A DNA stretch of 64,000 nt from an uncultured Oscillospiraceae bacterium (GCA_934466455.1 CAKSLF010000003.1:1-64000); one strand, 5' to 3'. Positions 39,857 through 52,278 are shown, counted from the stretch's first letter. Notes: generated by a model not told the origin, from the letters alone. Translations and numbers: made by a program.

Positions 39857-40653
39857 ATATTCCGCAAATAACAAGCGGGTTTTTCATCGGTCCGTTTGAA
39901 ATAACCAATACAATAATGTGGACATGGATTATAGTTGCGGTGCTTTCGGTCGTGTTTATATGGCTGGGGTGCGGACTTAAAGTAAAGCCTGCCGGAAAAA
40001 AGCAAATTGTTGCCGAGGCAATATACGGCGCAATCGGAAATATGGTTGATGAAACCATGGGACCGGAAAGCAGAGGCTTTATTCCGTATTTCATAGCACT
40101 GTTCTCCTTTTTGCTGTGCTGCAATATAAGCGGATTTTGGGGAATGGGCATTGTTCGCCAACCCACCGCAGACATTGCAACGCCGATGGCTCTTGCAATA
40201 CTTACATTCCTTTTGAACCACGGCAACAGCATAAGAGTAAACGGGATAAAGAGCTATCTTAAAGGATTTATCGAGCCGTTCCCGGTTTTGCTTCCTATAA
40301 ACATACTCGGAGAGCTTGCAAGCCCGGTTTCTCTTACATTCCGTATGTTCGGAAACCTGCTGGGCGGTCTTATTATAGGCGTGCTTATTTATTCCATGCT
40401 CATCGGTTCAAATGTAATGCCGATTTGGATTGTGGTCGCTTCCGTAATACTTTGCGCATTGCTGCTTACAAATCAGGTAAGCAAGCTCAAGAAGCTTCAG
40501 GGAATAAAGAAAAAGCTTGTGATGCTTCTTGCGGTGATTTGCTTTTTACCCCTTGGCATAACGCTTTTTGTTCACGGATATTTCGACATATTCGCCGGCT
40601 TCTTACAGACATACATCTTCTGTCTGCTTTCAATGGTGTATATTACACCGTAA
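39853..40653 (+). CDS. atpB: F-type ATP synthase subunit a
   Basis: 266 residues, ATG at 39853 (AAAGGAGG upstream, coupled to atpI). Contains the proton/sodium channel helix with the essential arginine in LTFRMFGNLLGGLIIG (Arg about 166) and the last helix LFVHGYFDIFAGFLQTYIFCLLSMVYI with its conserved Gln. Forms the ion half-channels against the c ring. Normal length. Confidence 0.95.
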   Translation: MNIPQITSGFFIGPFEITNTIMWTWIIVAVLSVVFIWLGCGLKVKPAGKKQIVAEAIYGAIGNMVDETMGPESRGFIPYFIALFSFLLCCNISGFWGMGIVRQPTADIATPMALAILTFLLNHGNSIRVNGIKSYLKGFIEPFPVLLPINILGELASPVSLTFRMFGNLLGGLIIGVLIYSMLIGSNVMPIWIVVASVILCALLLTNQVSKLKKLQGIKKKLVMLLAVICFLPLGITLFVHGYFDIFAGFLQTYIFCLLSMVYITP

Positions 40654-40695
40654 CAAATCTTTTTGTATGAAATTTATTTTTATAAAGGAGAATAA

Positions 40696-40965
<270 letters not shown>

Positions 40966-41009
40966 TCAAAACCGCACCTTAAAATTTAACAGGAAAGTTT
41001 GGTAACATT

Positions 41010-41513
41010 ATGGAATGGTTAATCAAATTGGACGCCAGCCTGCTTAGGCAGGTTGCAATCCAAATCGCCACCTTCCTTGTTTTCTTCGTTATTGTAAAAG
41101 TATTTTTTGCCGACAAGATAAAAGCAATCCTTGCAGAGCGCAAGGAAGCTATAGAGCACGACCTTACGGAAGCCGCAAAGGCAAACGAGGACGCCAAAAA
41201 GCTTGAGGCGGAATATACCGAGGTTATGAAGGGTGCTTTGGACGAAAAAACCGCAATTCTTCATTCCGCCAATGAGGACGGAAAAAAGATGAAGGAACAA
41301 ATCGTTACAGAGGCAAGGGAACAGGCGGAAACGATAATCGAAAACGCCAGAAAGGAAATCGACAGAGAGCGTGCTCAGGCAGAAAAAGAGCTGCGTGATT
41401 CCATTGTCGATATGACTATTGATGCGGCGGAAAAGATATCCGGCAAAACCTTTACGGAAGAAGACCATGCCCGGCTTATCAACGAATCCATCTCCATGAT
41501 TAAGGAGGTGTAA
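41010..41513 (+). CDS. atpF: F-type ATP synthase subunit b
   Basis: 167 residues, ATG at 41010. One N-terminal membrane helix (ASLLRQVAIQIATFLVFFVIVKVFFADKIKAILAERKEAI) followed by a long charged coiled coil (about 40-135), as in bacterial b subunits. It forms the peripheral stalk connecting subunit a with delta. The atpH start is 5 nt downstream. Confidence 0.93.
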   Translation: MEWLIKLDASLLRQVAIQIATFLVFFVIVKVFFADKIKAILAERKEAIEHDLTEAAKANEDAKKLEAEYTEVMKGALDEKTAILHSANEDGKKMKEQIVTEAREQAETIIENARKEIDRERAQAEKELRDSIVDMTIDAAEKISGKTFTEEDHARLINESISMIKEV

Positions 41514-41518
41514 ACCCG

Positions 41519-42058
41519 ATGAGCCTTGCGGTCAAAAGATATGCGGACGCACTTTTGGATGTGTGCTTTGAAGAAAAGTGCCAGGACGAGGTATATGCGC
41601 AGTTTAAGCTGCTTTATGAGCAGATGAAAGCCGATAAGGAGTTCAAACGCCTTGTAGAGGAAAGCGTGCTTTCCTCCGAGGAGAAAAAAGACCTTTTTGA
41701 AAAAGTCCTTCCCGGCGGCAACGCTTATCTTATGAATTTCCTAAAGACCTTGGCGGACAGAAACCGTGAAAACGAGCTTGCGGATATGTTCCTTGAGTTT
41801 GAGCGCGGTTATAAAGAAAGAAATAACATACTTGAAGCGGAGGCTGTTACGGCGGTGGAAATGACTTCGGAGCAGGTACAAAGGATAACTGCGGAGCTTT
41901 CCGAAAAATACGGCAAGACCGTAGTGCTAAAAACCTCCGTAGATCCCTCAATCCTTGGCGGAATGGTGCTTTATGTCGGCAACGAAATGCTTGACGCAAG
42001 CGTAAAGGCAAGGTTCGAGGGACTTAAAAGGCAGCTTAAAACCATACAATTACAATAA
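41519..42058 (+). CDS. atpH: F-type ATP synthase subunit delta
   Basis: 179 residues, ATG at 41519. OSCP/delta family: [18 protein letters not shown] at the N-terminus, helical domain with [20 protein letters not shown] and [14 protein letters not shown], and the C-terminal [37 protein letters not shown]. It joins the b subunits to the top of the alpha3beta3 head. Confidence 0.93.
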   Translation: MSLAVKRYADALLDVCFEEKCQDEVYAQFKLLYEQMKADKEFKRLVEESVLSSEEKKDLFEKVLPGGNAYLMNFLKTLADRNRENELADMFLEFERGYKERNNILEAEAVTAVEMTSEQVQRITAELSEKYGKTVVLKTSVDPSILGGMVLYVGNEMLDASVKARFEGLKRQLKTIQLQ

Positions 42059-42080
42059 AAAGGGGCATGGAAAAGTTACG

Positions 42081-43592
42081 ATGAATCTCAGACCCGATGA
42101 AATAAACAAGCTGATTAAAGAACAAATCAGGAATTATGAGGGCCGCCTTGAAACCGCACAGTACGGTACGGTTGTCCAGGTCGGCGACGGTATCGCGAGA
42201 GTATACGGGCTTGACAATGCCATGGCAGGCGAGCTTATAGAGTTTCCCGGAGAGGTTTACGGCATGGTCCAAAACCTTGAAGAAAACAACATAGGCTGCG
42301 TGCTTCTCGGCGACGACAGCAATATCGTCGAGGGCGATAAGGTCCGCTGCACGGGAAAAATTGTTTCCGTCCCGGTCGGCGAAGCCATGATAGGCAGAGT
42401 TGTCAATGCTTTGGGTCAGCCAATAGACGGCAAAGGCCCCATAGAAGCGAAGGAATACCGTCAGGTAGAAAAGAAGGCTCACGGCGTAATCGAAAGAAAA
42501 TCCGTCGATACTCCTCTCCAAACGGGATATAAGGCAATAGACAGCCTTATCCCTATCGGAAGAGGTCAGCGTGAGCTTATAATCGGCGACAGACAGACCG
42601 GTAAAACCGCTCTTGCCGTCGATACCATTATCAATCAAAAAGGCGAAAATGTAATCTGCATTTATGTCGCTATCGGTCAAAAGGCTTCAACCGTCGCACA
42701 GATTGTGCAAAAGCTTAGCGAAGCCGGTGCAATGGAGTACAGCCTTGTTGTTGCGGCAACCGCTGCGGAAAAAGCACCGCTGCAATACCTTGCGCCTTAT
42801 TCCGGCGTAGCAATCGCCGAATATTTTATGGACGAGGGCAAGGATGTGCTTATCGTTTACGACGATCTTTCAAAGCACGCTGTTGCGTACCGTTCCATGG
42901 CACTTCTTCTAAAGCGTGCTCCCGGTCGTGAAGCATACCCCGGAGATGTTTTCTATCTCCACTCCAGACTTCTTGAAAGAGCCGCAAAGCTTGCAAAGGG
43001 CGGTTCCATTACGGCGTTGCCGATAATCGAAACCCAGGCGGGCGATATTTCGGCATATATCCCGACCAATGTAATTTCCATTACCGACGGACAGATATTC
43101 CTTGAAACCGAGCTGTTTAACGAGGGCGTCCGCCCCGCAGTTAACCCCGGTATCTCCGTAAGCCGTGTCGGTGGCTCCGCACAGATAAAATCAATGAAGA
43201 AAATAGCAGGTCCGCTCCGTATTGAGTATGCCCAGTACCGTGAGCTTGCCGGATTTGCGCAGTTCGGTGCGGATCTTGATAAGGAAACCAAGGCACAGCT
43301 TGAAAAGGGCAAACGCATTGTGGAAATCCTCAAGCAGGATCAGTATGCTCCCATGAGAGTTGAAGACCAGGTGCTTATTATCTTTGCGGTTTCCAACAAC
43401 TTCTGCAATGATATTCCCGTCGAGGATATGAAACGCTTTGAAAAAGAGCTTATCGTCTTTGCAAGATACAACCACGCAGACCTCCTTGATGAGCTTAAAA
43501 CCACAAACAACTTTGGAAAAGAGCTTCAGGCAAAGGTCGCAGAGGTTGTCAAAGAGTTCAAGACAAGCTTTGTTCCCGGCAAAAACGAGTGA
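42081..43592 (+). CDS. atpA: F-type ATP synthase subunit alpha
   Basis: 503 residues, ATG at 42081. Walker [10 protein letters not shown] (about 170), PINE-like [13 protein letters not shown], and the signature [17 protein letters not shown] (about 350-366) with the conserved arginine finger. Non-catalytic nucleotide-binding subunit of F1. Normal length. Confidence 0.97.
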   Translation: MNLRPDEINKLIKEQIRNYEGRLETAQYGTVVQVGDGIARVYGLDNAMAGELIEFPGEVYGMVQNLEENNIGCVLLGDDSNIVEGDKVRCTGKIVSVPVGEAMIGRVVNALGQPIDGKGPIEAKEYRQVEKKAHGVIERKSVDTPLQTGYKAIDSLIPIGRGQRELIIGDRQTGKTALAVDTIINQKGENVICIYVAIGQKASTVAQIVQKLSEAGAMEYSLVVAATAAEKAPLQYLAPYSGVAIAEYFMDEGKDVLIVYDDLSKHAVAYRSMALLLKRAPGREAYPGDVFYLHSRLLERAAKLAKGGSITALPIIETQAGDISAYIPTNVISITDGQIFLETELFNEGVRPAVNPGISVSRVGGSAQIKSMKKIAGPLRIEYAQYRELAGFAQFGADLDKETKAQLEKGKRIVEILKQDQYAPMRVEDQVLIIFAVSNNFCNDIPVEDMKRFEKELIVFARYNHADLLDELKTTNNFGKELQAKVAEVVKEFKTSFVPGKNE

Positions 43593-43604
43593 TGAGGTGT
43601 ATTT

Positions 43605-44525
43605 ATGGCTGATTCAATGCGTGACATAAAGCGGCGCATAAAGAGCGTCTCTTCAACAAAGCAAATCACTCACGCCATGCAGCTTGTTGCGAGCGCAAAG
43701 CTCCGCCATGCAAGAAACCGGGCGGACGCAAGAAGAGCGTATACCAACTATATAATCGAAACTATGCACATGATTGCCTGTGCGCTTGAAAATGAAGAAC
43801 CGAATGTCTTTTTGGAGGACAACGGCTGCAAAAAGGACTTATATATCGTTGTAACAAGCGATAAGGGCCTTGCGGGCGGATTCAACTCCGGACTTCTGAA
43901 GTTTGCTGCGGAAACAATGCAGCAAAGCGAGGAAAAAGCCGTCGCCGTTTCCGGCGCAAAGGGATTGGACTTTTTTAAGCGCAGGAATTACGAAATTCTC
44001 GGCTCCTATATAGGGGATTCCGACGAGGCGGATTTTTCCACCGCTGCACGCATAGGTAAGGCGGCAACAACCCTTTTCCTTGATGGAAAAGTGGGCGGCG
44101 TATATATTATATACAACCGCTTTGTTTCGGTAATTTCTCAAAAGCCGACTATGGTAAGGCTTCTTCCTCTTACCGTTGATGAAATGTTAAATAAGGCGGA
44201 CGAGATTGATACGGAAACCGCAAGCGGCAGCTATAAAGCGGAAAGCGGAGTGCTTCCCGTTCCGGCGCAGTGCATGATTTTTGAGCCAAGCGCAACTTAT
44301 CTTGCCGCAAAGCTTATTCCGTCGTATATCAACAATGCCGTTTACGGTGCATTGCTTGAAAGTGCGGCGGGTGAGCTTGCAAGCAGGCGCATGGCAATGG
44401 AAAACGCTACGGACAATGCGGATGAAATTATCGACGACCTCAGTCTTGCTTATAACAGGGCTCGCCAGGGCGCAATAACTCAGGAAATAACCGAAATTGT
44501 CAGCGGCGCAGAAGCCATTAAATAA
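43605..44525 (+). CDS. atpG: F-type ATP synthase subunit gamma
   Basis: 306 residues, ATG at 43605 with GAGGTG upstream. N-terminal helix MRDIKRRIKSVSSTKQITHAMQLVASAKLRHA, Rossmann-like middle, and C-terminal helix ELASRRMAMENATDNADEIIDDLSLAYNRARQGAITQEITEIVSGAEAI. Central rotor shaft. Slightly longer than the usual 285-290. Confidence 0.96.
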   Translation: MADSMRDIKRRIKSVSSTKQITHAMQLVASAKLRHARNRADARRAYTNYIIETMHMIACALENEEPNVFLEDNGCKKDLYIVVTSDKGLAGGFNSGLLKFAAETMQQSEEKAVAVSGAKGLDFFKRRNYEILGSYIGDSDEADFSTAARIGKAATTLFLDGKVGGVYIIYNRFVSVISQKPTMVRLLPLTVDEMLNKADEIDTETASGSYKAESGVLPVPAQCMIFEPSATYLAAKLIPSYINNAVYGALLESAAGELASRRMAMENATDNADEIIDDLSLAYNRARQGAITQEITEIVSGAEAIK

Positions 44526-44537
44526 GGGGGTGCGCTT

Positions 44538-46369
<1,832 letters not shown>

Positions 46370-46390
46370 TCTTGAGCACGGAGAGTGCGT

Positions 46391-46432
46391 TTTTGAGCAC
46401 CGGCAGAAGACGCCGGTGCTCAAATTTTTATA
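46391..46432 (+). terminator. ATP synthase operon terminator (paired GTGCTCA motifs)
   Basis: TTTGAGCACCGGC/GCCGGTGCTCAAA stem, 10-nt loop, T-run. The arms consist of the over-represented heptamer and its complement; further single copies lie at 46373 and 46437. Confidence 0.92.
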
Positions 46433-46623
46433 ATCTGTGCTCAAAAAATATTTCATACAAAAAAGTGTATTTTTATCAGTGATTTTATGCCGTTTTTCTC
46501 AGTTAAAAAAATATTTATGTAAAGTTCATTCATACCGCAACAAATTTTCAAAGAATATTCACTATTTTGATGGTGAAAGCGGGTAAGCTCTATTCAAAGA
46601 AAAACAAAGGAGGCATTTACCAT

Positions 46624-48318
46624 ATGAAAAAAATTATTTGTGCGGTGCTTGCGGCGGCTGTATGCCTTTCGCTGTTGGCAGGATGCAGCGGACAGGCGGA
46701 AAAACCGGAGAGCGGCGGAGAAAACAGCCAAAGCGGCGAACAGACGGACTATTCCGACGCTAAACAGGTCATGCTTTCCGATAGCGGCATAACCGTTGAC
46801 GGAAAAACCGTTGCAGCAGGCGAGGAAGCGAGCGGAGTAGCCGTAAGCGGAGAAATCATCTATTATCATGATATAGATTCCTATGAAAGCGGAAATGCCT
46901 ATGGCGAGGGCAGCGACGGCGATAAACACACCGAAGAAGAAGCCGCAGCACATACTCTTGTTACAATAACCGAAGCGGGAACATACCGCATAAGCGGAAC
47001 GCTTATGGGTCAGCTTGCGGTTGATCTTGGCGATGATGCGGTAAACGACCCTTCCGCAGTTGTAACGCTTGTGTTGGACGGAGCGGATATAACCTGCGAA
47101 ATTGCGCCCGCAGTTATTTTTTATAATGTATATGAATGTTCCGATAGCAGCGTTGATACAAAAGGTGTTGTGGATACTGCGGCGGCGGGCGCAGTCGTAG
47201 TAATTGCGGACGGTAGCGAAAATCATATAAACGGCTCTTATGTCGCAAAGATTTATAAAGATAACACAGAGCAGAAAAAGCTTGCAAAATATGACGGAGC
47301 TTTTTATTCAAAGCGCACCATGAATATAAACGGCGGCACAGAGGGTACGGGAAAGCTCTATATCGAAGCGGAAAACGAAGGGCTTGATTCCGAGCTGCAC
47401 CTTACAATAAACGGCGGCAATATCTATATAAACTCTCAGGATGACGGTATAAATACAAATGAAGATAATATATCCGTAACCACGGTAAACGGAGGCTATC
47501 TGTATGTTAACGGCGGTCTTGGCGAGGAGGGCGACGGAATCGACTCCAACGGCTATATCACAATAAACGGAGGCACCGTTATTGCTACGGCAAACGGAAA
47601 AACCGGTGACGGCGGCATTGATGCTGACCTTGACATTACAATAAACGGCGGTACTGTTGCGGCGTTCGGCTCCCGTAACGACAGTGTTTCCGAAAACTCC
47701 GGGCAAAACTGCATGGAGCTTACCTTTGCGGAAAACAAAACCGCAGCAAAAGGGATTTCCGTTACTGATTCTTTCGGCAATGTGATAATTGAGGCGGCTT
47801 GTGAGAGAGAATTTTCCTCCGTAACCCTGTCCTCTTCAAAGCTTGAGCAGAATGTGGAATACACGGTTTCCGTTGACGGCGCAAAGCAGGCATACACCGC
47901 AGTAAGCACCGACACAGGCTTTGGCGGCAATTTCGGAAAATTTGGGCAAAGAATAGAATTTTCCGACCCCATTGTTACGGAGCTTCCGGACGGATTTGAG
48001 GATTGGATGAAGTCCGATGACAATATTCCGGATAATATCCGGGATTGGCTTGAGGATATTTCCCGCACACTTACCGGTCAGCCTATCGAAACGCCGCGCC
48101 CGGTTGAACCGAAGCTTGAAACCGAGGGCGGCTCCGAAACCGCCGGCGAACAGGCGGGAACAATGGCGCAGCCGCCGCAAGGCGGGGCGAGCGACCCTCC
48201 CGCAAAGCCGGAAGAAGGTTCTTTCGGTGCGGATAACACCGAAATTTCCGCAGCAGGCTCTACGGCTTTTGTGCTTACGGGCGTTTGCACAAGCTTTATC
48301 GGAGTAAAAGATGCCTGA
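46624..48318 (+). CDS. Carbohydrate-binding-domain (DUF4353, beta-helix) lipoprotein
   Basis: 564 residues from the ATG at 46624 (AAAGGAGG upstream; an earlier in-frame ATG at 46567 lacks one). Lipobox LLAGCSG at about residues 19-25. Residues 150-370 hold a right-handed beta-helix with repeated TINGG/DITINGG turns (MNINGGTEGTGKLYI, LTINGGNIYINSQDDGINT, ITINGGTVIATANG, DITINGGTVAAFG), as in the Cthe_2159 family that binds acidic polysaccharide. Followed by a beta domain and a Pro/Glu-rich tail. Probably a surface polysaccharide-binding protein. The end contains a hydrophobic STAFVLTGVCTSFIGV segment. Confidence 0.88.
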   Translation: MKKIICAVLAAAVCLSLLAGCSGQAEKPESGGENSQSGEQTDYSDAKQVMLSDSGITVDGKTVAAGEEASGVAVSGEIIYYHDIDSYESGNAYGEGSDGDKHTEEEAAAHTLVTITEAGTYRISGTLMGQLAVDLGDDAVNDPSAVVTLVLDGADITCEIAPAVIFYNVYECSDSSVDTKGVVDTAAAGAVVVIADGSENHINGSYVAKIYKDNTEQKKLAKYDGAFYSKRTMNINGGTEGTGKLYIEAENEGLDSELHLTINGGNIYINSQDDGINTNEDNISVTTVNGGYLYVNGGLGEEGDGIDSNGYITINGGTVIATANGKTGDGGIDADLDITINGGTVAAFGSRNDSVSENSGQNCMELTFAENKTAAKGISVTDSFGNVIIEAACEREFSSVTLSSSKLEQNVEYTVSVDGAKQAYTAVSTDTGFGGNFGKFGQRIEFSDPIVTELPDGFEDWMKSDDNIPDNIRDWLEDISRTLTGQPIETPRPVEPKLETEGGSETAGEQAGTMAQPPQGGASDPPAKPEEGSFGADNTEISAAGSTAFVLTGVCTSFIGVKDA

Positions 48319-48406
48319 CAATATGCCAAAAACCGATTTTTCTATAAAAAAAGTACTTCTTTTTTTGCTAAATTCATAATTTAACAATTTGTTTTTGGGA
48401 TAATGC

Positions 48407-48435
48407 TTGAAATAATAGTGATAAACAGATATAAT
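48407..48435 (+). promoter_or_regulatory. Foldase operon promoter
   Basis: TTGAAA (48407-48412), 17-nt spacer, TATAAT (48430-48435). Confidence 0.8.
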
Positions 48436-48503
48436 ATATAATTGTCATTTAATGTGCCGGTCTTTTCGGCAGGCAATCTTAAAAACAATAAGGATGGTTA
48501 ATT

Positions 48504-49946
48504 ATGAGCGAAATTGAAAACAAGACCCAAGAAAAACGCCGTCTTGCAAAAGAAGAAGAAGCCAAAAACAAAAGAAAAAGCACCTGGCTTAAAATCGGTG
48601 CAGTAGTTTTTGTTTTGGTCTTTGCTTTCCTTGCAGTGTACGAGTCCAGTTTTATTGCCCGGGTTCTTCCCGCAGCAGAGGTAAAGGATACAAAGTATAC
48701 CGTTGCGGAATACAACTGGCTTTATACAACCAGCTATTACGAAATTTACAACAACATTTATCAGCAGTACGGCAACTATGCTTCTATGATTCTTGATACC
48801 AGCAAGTCGCTTAAAAAACAGAAATTCTCCGAAGAGCAGACTTGGGCGGATTATATCAAGGATTATACAGACAAAACCCTTATTACCATGACTGCTCTTT
48901 ACGATGAAGCAAAGGCAAACGAGTATGTTCTTCCCGATTCCTACACGGATTCCATGACGCAGGAGCTTGCTAATATGGAAGCCTCCGCAAAGGAAAACGG
49001 AGTTACCGTTGATTCTCTTATTGCCACAAACTATGGCAGAGGCGTTAACAAAAAGGTATACGAGGAAATGTATCTGCGCTATGTCTATGCATATGCCTAC
49101 GGCGACAGCGTAAACGAAGGATTTGATATTACTTCCGAAGAAATCGATGCCCGCTATAACGAGGATAAAACCGCATACGACAGAGTAACCTATAAATATT
49201 ACCTTGTTGCAAAGGAAAGCACAGAGGGTGTTTCCGACGAGCAGGCAATGGCTGACGCAAAAGCAAAGGCAGAAGCCGCTCTTGCCGCAGAGGATACCGA
49301 AGCATATGTTTCTTCCGAACTCGGCGCAGCAATGAGCGAAGCAAGATATGCCGGTCATTCCGGAATAAACAGCGCATTTGCGGATTGGCTCTTTGAAGAC
49401 AGCCGCAAAGAAGGCGATAAGGATGTATTTGAGGGAACAAACGGATATTATGTAGTCATCTTTGAGAGAAAAGAAGATCTGCACTATAATATGGTTTCCG
49501 TAAGACACATCCTTGTAAAGCCCGAGGATACAAGCAGCGATGCTTCCTGGGACGAGGCTTATAAGAAAGCGGAGGAATACCTCAATACTGCAAAGAGCCT
49601 TGGCGGAAGCGCAGAAAACTTCGGCTATATAGCAATGGCATACAGCGAGGATTCCGGCTCCAAAGCAAACGGAGGACTTTATTCCAATATTGCAAAGGGT
49701 CAGATGGTACAGGAATTTGAGGATTGGTGCTTTGACCCTGCACGCAAGGAAGGCGACACCGATATAATCAAGACCCAGTACGGCTGGCACATTATGTATT
49801 TTGTAAGTACCGATGAGGAATATTATACCTATGCCGTAGACAGCGACATTCGCAGCGAAAAATATTCCGAATATCTTGAAGGAATAAAAGCCGATTATTC
49901 CGTCAAGGACGGGAGCGGCAAATTTATGGTTGGCTCTCACACCTGA
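48504..49946 (+). CDS. Membrane-anchored parvulin-type foldase
   Basis: 480 residues, ATG at 48504 with AAGGATGG upstream. An N-terminal charged segment precedes a single helix (WLKIGAVVFVLVFAFLAVY, about 27-45), so it is a type II membrane protein. A SurA/PrsA-like chaperone region follows, then a parvulin domain: VSVRHILVKPED (about 330), FGYIAMAYSEDSGSKANGGLYSNIAKGQMVQEFEDWCFDPARKEGDTDIIKTQYGWHIMYF. It should assist folding of secreted proteins outside the membrane. The next gene is a paralogue. Confidence 0.92.
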   Translation: MSEIENKTQEKRRLAKEEEAKNKRKSTWLKIGAVVFVLVFAFLAVYESSFIARVLPAAEVKDTKYTVAEYNWLYTTSYYEIYNNIYQQYGNYASMILDTSKSLKKQKFSEEQTWADYIKDYTDKTLITMTALYDEAKANEYVLPDSYTDSMTQELANMEASAKENGVTVDSLIATNYGRGVNKKVYEEMYLRYVYAYAYGDSVNEGFDITSEEIDARYNEDKTAYDRVTYKYYLVAKESTEGVSDEQAMADAKAKAEAALAAEDTEAYVSSELGAAMSEARYAGHSGINSAFADWLFEDSRKEGDKDVFEGTNGYYVVIFERKEDLHYNMVSVRHILVKPEDTSSDASWDEAYKKAEEYLNTAKSLGGSAENFGYIAMAYSEDSGSKANGGLYSNIAKGQMVQEFEDWCFDPARKEGDTDIIKTQYGWHIMYFVSTDEEYYTYAVDSDIRSEKYSEYLEGIKADYSVKDGSGKFMVGSHT

Positions 49947-49967
49947 TAAAACCTATTACTAAAGCAG

Positions 49968-49999
49968 GGGGACGGAGGCACTTGATGTGCTCCGTCCCC
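49968..49999 (+). terminator. Strong hairpin between the two foldase genes
   Basis: GGGGACGGA/TCCGTCCCC outer stem with bulged G, inner GCAC/GTGC, loop TTGAT. Only a weak T-tract (ATATTTT) follows, so it may reduce rather than stop read-through into the second foldase. Confidence 0.6.
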
Positions 50000-50028
50000 A
50001 TATTTTAACCGAAAGGAAATTTTCCGAT

Positions 50029-51609
50029 ATGAAAAAAATTCTTGCAGTGATTTTGGCTGTAATTTTTGTGCTTGCGGCGTTTTCCGGCTGCTCCGGTGCG
50101 CAAAACGGTCCAAAAAGCGAATATGATGTTCCCGTTATGCAGGTTGGGGATATGCAGTATACCCTTAATGACATAAACTATATGTATGTCAATAATTTAT
50201 ATCAAATAAGGAATGAATTTTATTATATTTATGGAGTAGATCTTTTTAGTGTGATTGACTTAAAGAAAGATCTTTCAGAGCAAACATACGGCGATAACGA
50301 AACATGGCATGATTTTCTTATTGAATATACAGAAGAAAGCATTAAATATATGACAGTGCTTTATCTTGCTGCAAAGGAAGAAAACTTTGAACTTACAGAC
50401 AAATACAAGGATATGTTGGATGCTGTAAAATCCGATCTTGAAAAACAAGCTGAAGATTACGGCAGCAGCGTAGAAGATTATATTACTGCAATGTATGGTG
50501 CTGGTATGGATTATGATACCGTTTACAAAATCACCGAAATAAACTACTATGCAGCCGCATACGGCGAATCCGTACAGGATTCCCTCGAAGTTACCGAGGA
50601 AGAAATGCGTGAGTATTATGAGAGCAACAAAAAAGATTATGATACCGTAAACTTCCGTTTTTGCTCCTTCTTCTATGCGGACGACATAGAAAACTATACC
50701 GATGACGATGTTGCGGCATACCGTGAAAAGGCGGAAGCCGTTGCAAAGGCAGCCACCGAGGAGGAATTTAAGGCGGCGGTTCTTGAAAATGTAGCCGAGG
50801 ACAAAAAATCCGCTTATGAAAAGGACGGCGCAACTCTTTATCGCGGCGCAGCCTTTGCGGACATCGGCTATGAGGGACTTGCAAATTGGCTCTTTGATGA
50901 GGCAAGAAAGCCCGGCGATACCTATGTTTATGAGGACGAAGAAAACGGCGGATTTATTCCGGTTATGTTTGTGGAGCGTGTAAGTGCGGATTACGAGCCC
51001 GTTGATGTTCGTCATATTCTTATAATGCCCGAAAAAGACGAGGACGGCAATGCAAGCGATGAGGCTTGGGCTGCCGCAGAGGAAAAAGCAAAAGAGGTTC
51101 TTAACGAGTTCCTTGCGGGCGACAAAACCGAGGATACCTTTGCTTCGCTTGCTCAGGAAAAAACCGAAGATGGCGGTTCTCAGTCAAACGGCGGACTTTA
51201 TTCCGGCGTTACAAAGGGACAAATGGTCGTTCCTTTTGAAGAATGGTGCTTTGCGGAGAACAGACAGCCCGGCGATACGGATATAGTAAAGAGCGAATAC
51301 GGCTATCATGTTATGTATTTTTCCGGCAGAGGCGAAAATAACATCTATTCCACTCTCAAGAGCAAGCTTGTTACGGAAAAGTTTGATAAATGGCTTGATG
51401 ATTTAAGCGACCGGTACGAGATAGAAAAGCTTGACGCCTTCGAAAAAGTAGGCGGAATGATTGCCGAGATTGCTCAGGCGGCAGAGGAGCACGCAAATGC
51501 TCAGGAATCCGAAGATTCCTCCTCCGATGTAAGCGAAAGCGAAGTTTCGGAGCAATCCGGTGCGGAAGCTTCCTCCGAGGAGAGCGCAAGCACTTCCTCC
51601 GAGGGCTGA
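50029..51609 (+). CDS. Parvulin-type foldase lipoprotein (PrsA-like)
   Basis: 526 residues from the ATG at 50029 (GAAAGGAAATTTTCC upstream). Lipobox AAFSGCSG (Cys about 22). The architecture is as in the preceding gene: SurA-like N-region, parvulin domain VDVRHILIMPEKDEDG, then FASLAQEKTEDGGSQSNGGLYSGVTKGQMVVPFEEWCFAENRQPGDTDIVKSEYGYHVMYF, and an extra serine/glutamate-rich tail (about 490-526). The stretch coding residues about 50-165 (50175-50530) is visibly more AT-rich with different codons, suggesting recombination. Confidence 0.92.
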   Translation: MKKILAVILAVIFVLAAFSGCSGAQNGPKSEYDVPVMQVGDMQYTLNDINYMYVNNLYQIRNEFYYIYGVDLFSVIDLKKDLSEQTYGDNETWHDFLIEYTEESIKYMTVLYLAAKEENFELTDKYKDMLDAVKSDLEKQAEDYGSSVEDYITAMYGAGMDYDTVYKITEINYYAAAYGESVQDSLEVTEEEMREYYESNKKDYDTVNFRFCSFFYADDIENYTDDDVAAYREKAEAVAKAATEEEFKAAVLENVAEDKKSAYEKDGATLYRGAAFADIGYEGLANWLFDEARKPGDTYVYEDEENGGFIPVMFVERVSADYEPVDVRHILIMPEKDEDGNASDEAWAAAEEKAKEVLNEFLAGDKTEDTFASLAQEKTEDGGSQSNGGLYSGVTKGQMVVPFEEWCFAENRQPGDTDIVKSEYGYHVMYFSGRGENNIYSTLKSKLVTEKFDKWLDDLSDRYEIEKLDAFEKVGGMIAEIAQAAEEHANAQESEDSSSDVSESEVSEQSGAEASSEESASTSSEG

Positions 51610-51675
51610 TGTGGCGGCAGTTCCGCCACACACGGGGCAGAACCTGCCGATGCTCTTTTTGGACTTAAATAGAGT

Positions 51676-51715
51676 AAAAAATCTTCCCATTACTGCTGTA
51701 TGGGAAGATTTTTTT
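51676..51715 (+). terminator. Rho-independent terminator
   Basis: AATCTTCCCAT/ATGGGAAGATT stem and T-run; a second hairpin GTGGCGG/CCGCCAC (51611-51629) follows the foldase stop directly. Confidence 0.9.
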
Positions 51716-51756
51716 GCAAATTTTTTAGGGAACGAAAACATAAGTGCAGAAATTTT

Positions 51757-52278
51757 CTACTGCCGCCCAAAAATAAAATATACCGCAACCGCACTTAAAA
51801 CTGCAGCGGCAAAATCCGCACAAAGCGCAGCAAAAACAGTATTGCGGGTTTTCTTTATGCCGACGGCACCGTAATAGACCGCAAGGGTGTAAAAGGTGGT
51901 TTCGCTTCCGCCCATAAGGACGGAAGCAACCCTCGCCGGGTAGGAATCCGGCGGCAGAGTGTGGCAAAGCTCCTCGTAGCAGGCAAGAGCACCCGAGCCG
52001 GAAAAAGGTCTTATAAGGGCAAGAGGAAGTGTTTCTGCCGGGAATACAGTTTTGCTGAGAAAAGGAGAAACAAGGGCGGAAAGGGCTTCCAAAGCCCCTC
52101 CGGAACGAATCATTCCTACGGCGGTCATAAGCAGGCACAAAGCCGGAAGAACGGAAACGGTGCAGCGCAGCCCGTCCTTTGCACCGTCGAGAAAAGCACC
52201 GAAAAAGTCCGTCTTTTTGTATATACAGTACCCTGCGATAAATGCAATGATAAGCGGAACGATAATGTCCGTACTCAT
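51757..52278 (-). CDS. spmB: Spore maturation protein B
   Basis: 173 residues from the ATG at 52278, overlapping the spmA stop (ATGA). SpmB/nucleoside-gate family: IIVPLIIAFIAGYCIYKKTDFFGAFLDGAKDGL, LPALCLLMTAVGMIRSGG, RPFSGSGALACYEE, YPARVASVLMGGSETTFYTLAVYYGAVGIKKTR. With SpmA it is required for spore core dehydration in Bacillus. Its presence suggests the organism sporulates or descends from sporulating stock. Confidence 0.93.
   Translation of the reverse strand: MSTDIIVPLIIAFIAGYCIYKKTDFFGAFLDGAKDGLRCTVSVLPALCLLMTAVGMIRSGGALEALSALVSPFLSKTVFPAETLPLALIRPFSGSGALACYEELCHTLPPDSYPARVASVLMGGSETTFYTLAVYYGAVGIKKTRNTVFAALCADFAAAVLSAVAVYFIFGRQ

Noticed and set aside
48498..49940. 480-codon minus-strand frame mirroring the first foldase
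   Set aside because: Exact antisense of a gene with clear parvulin motifs; translated sequence is a low-complexity Cys/Ile/Val shadow.
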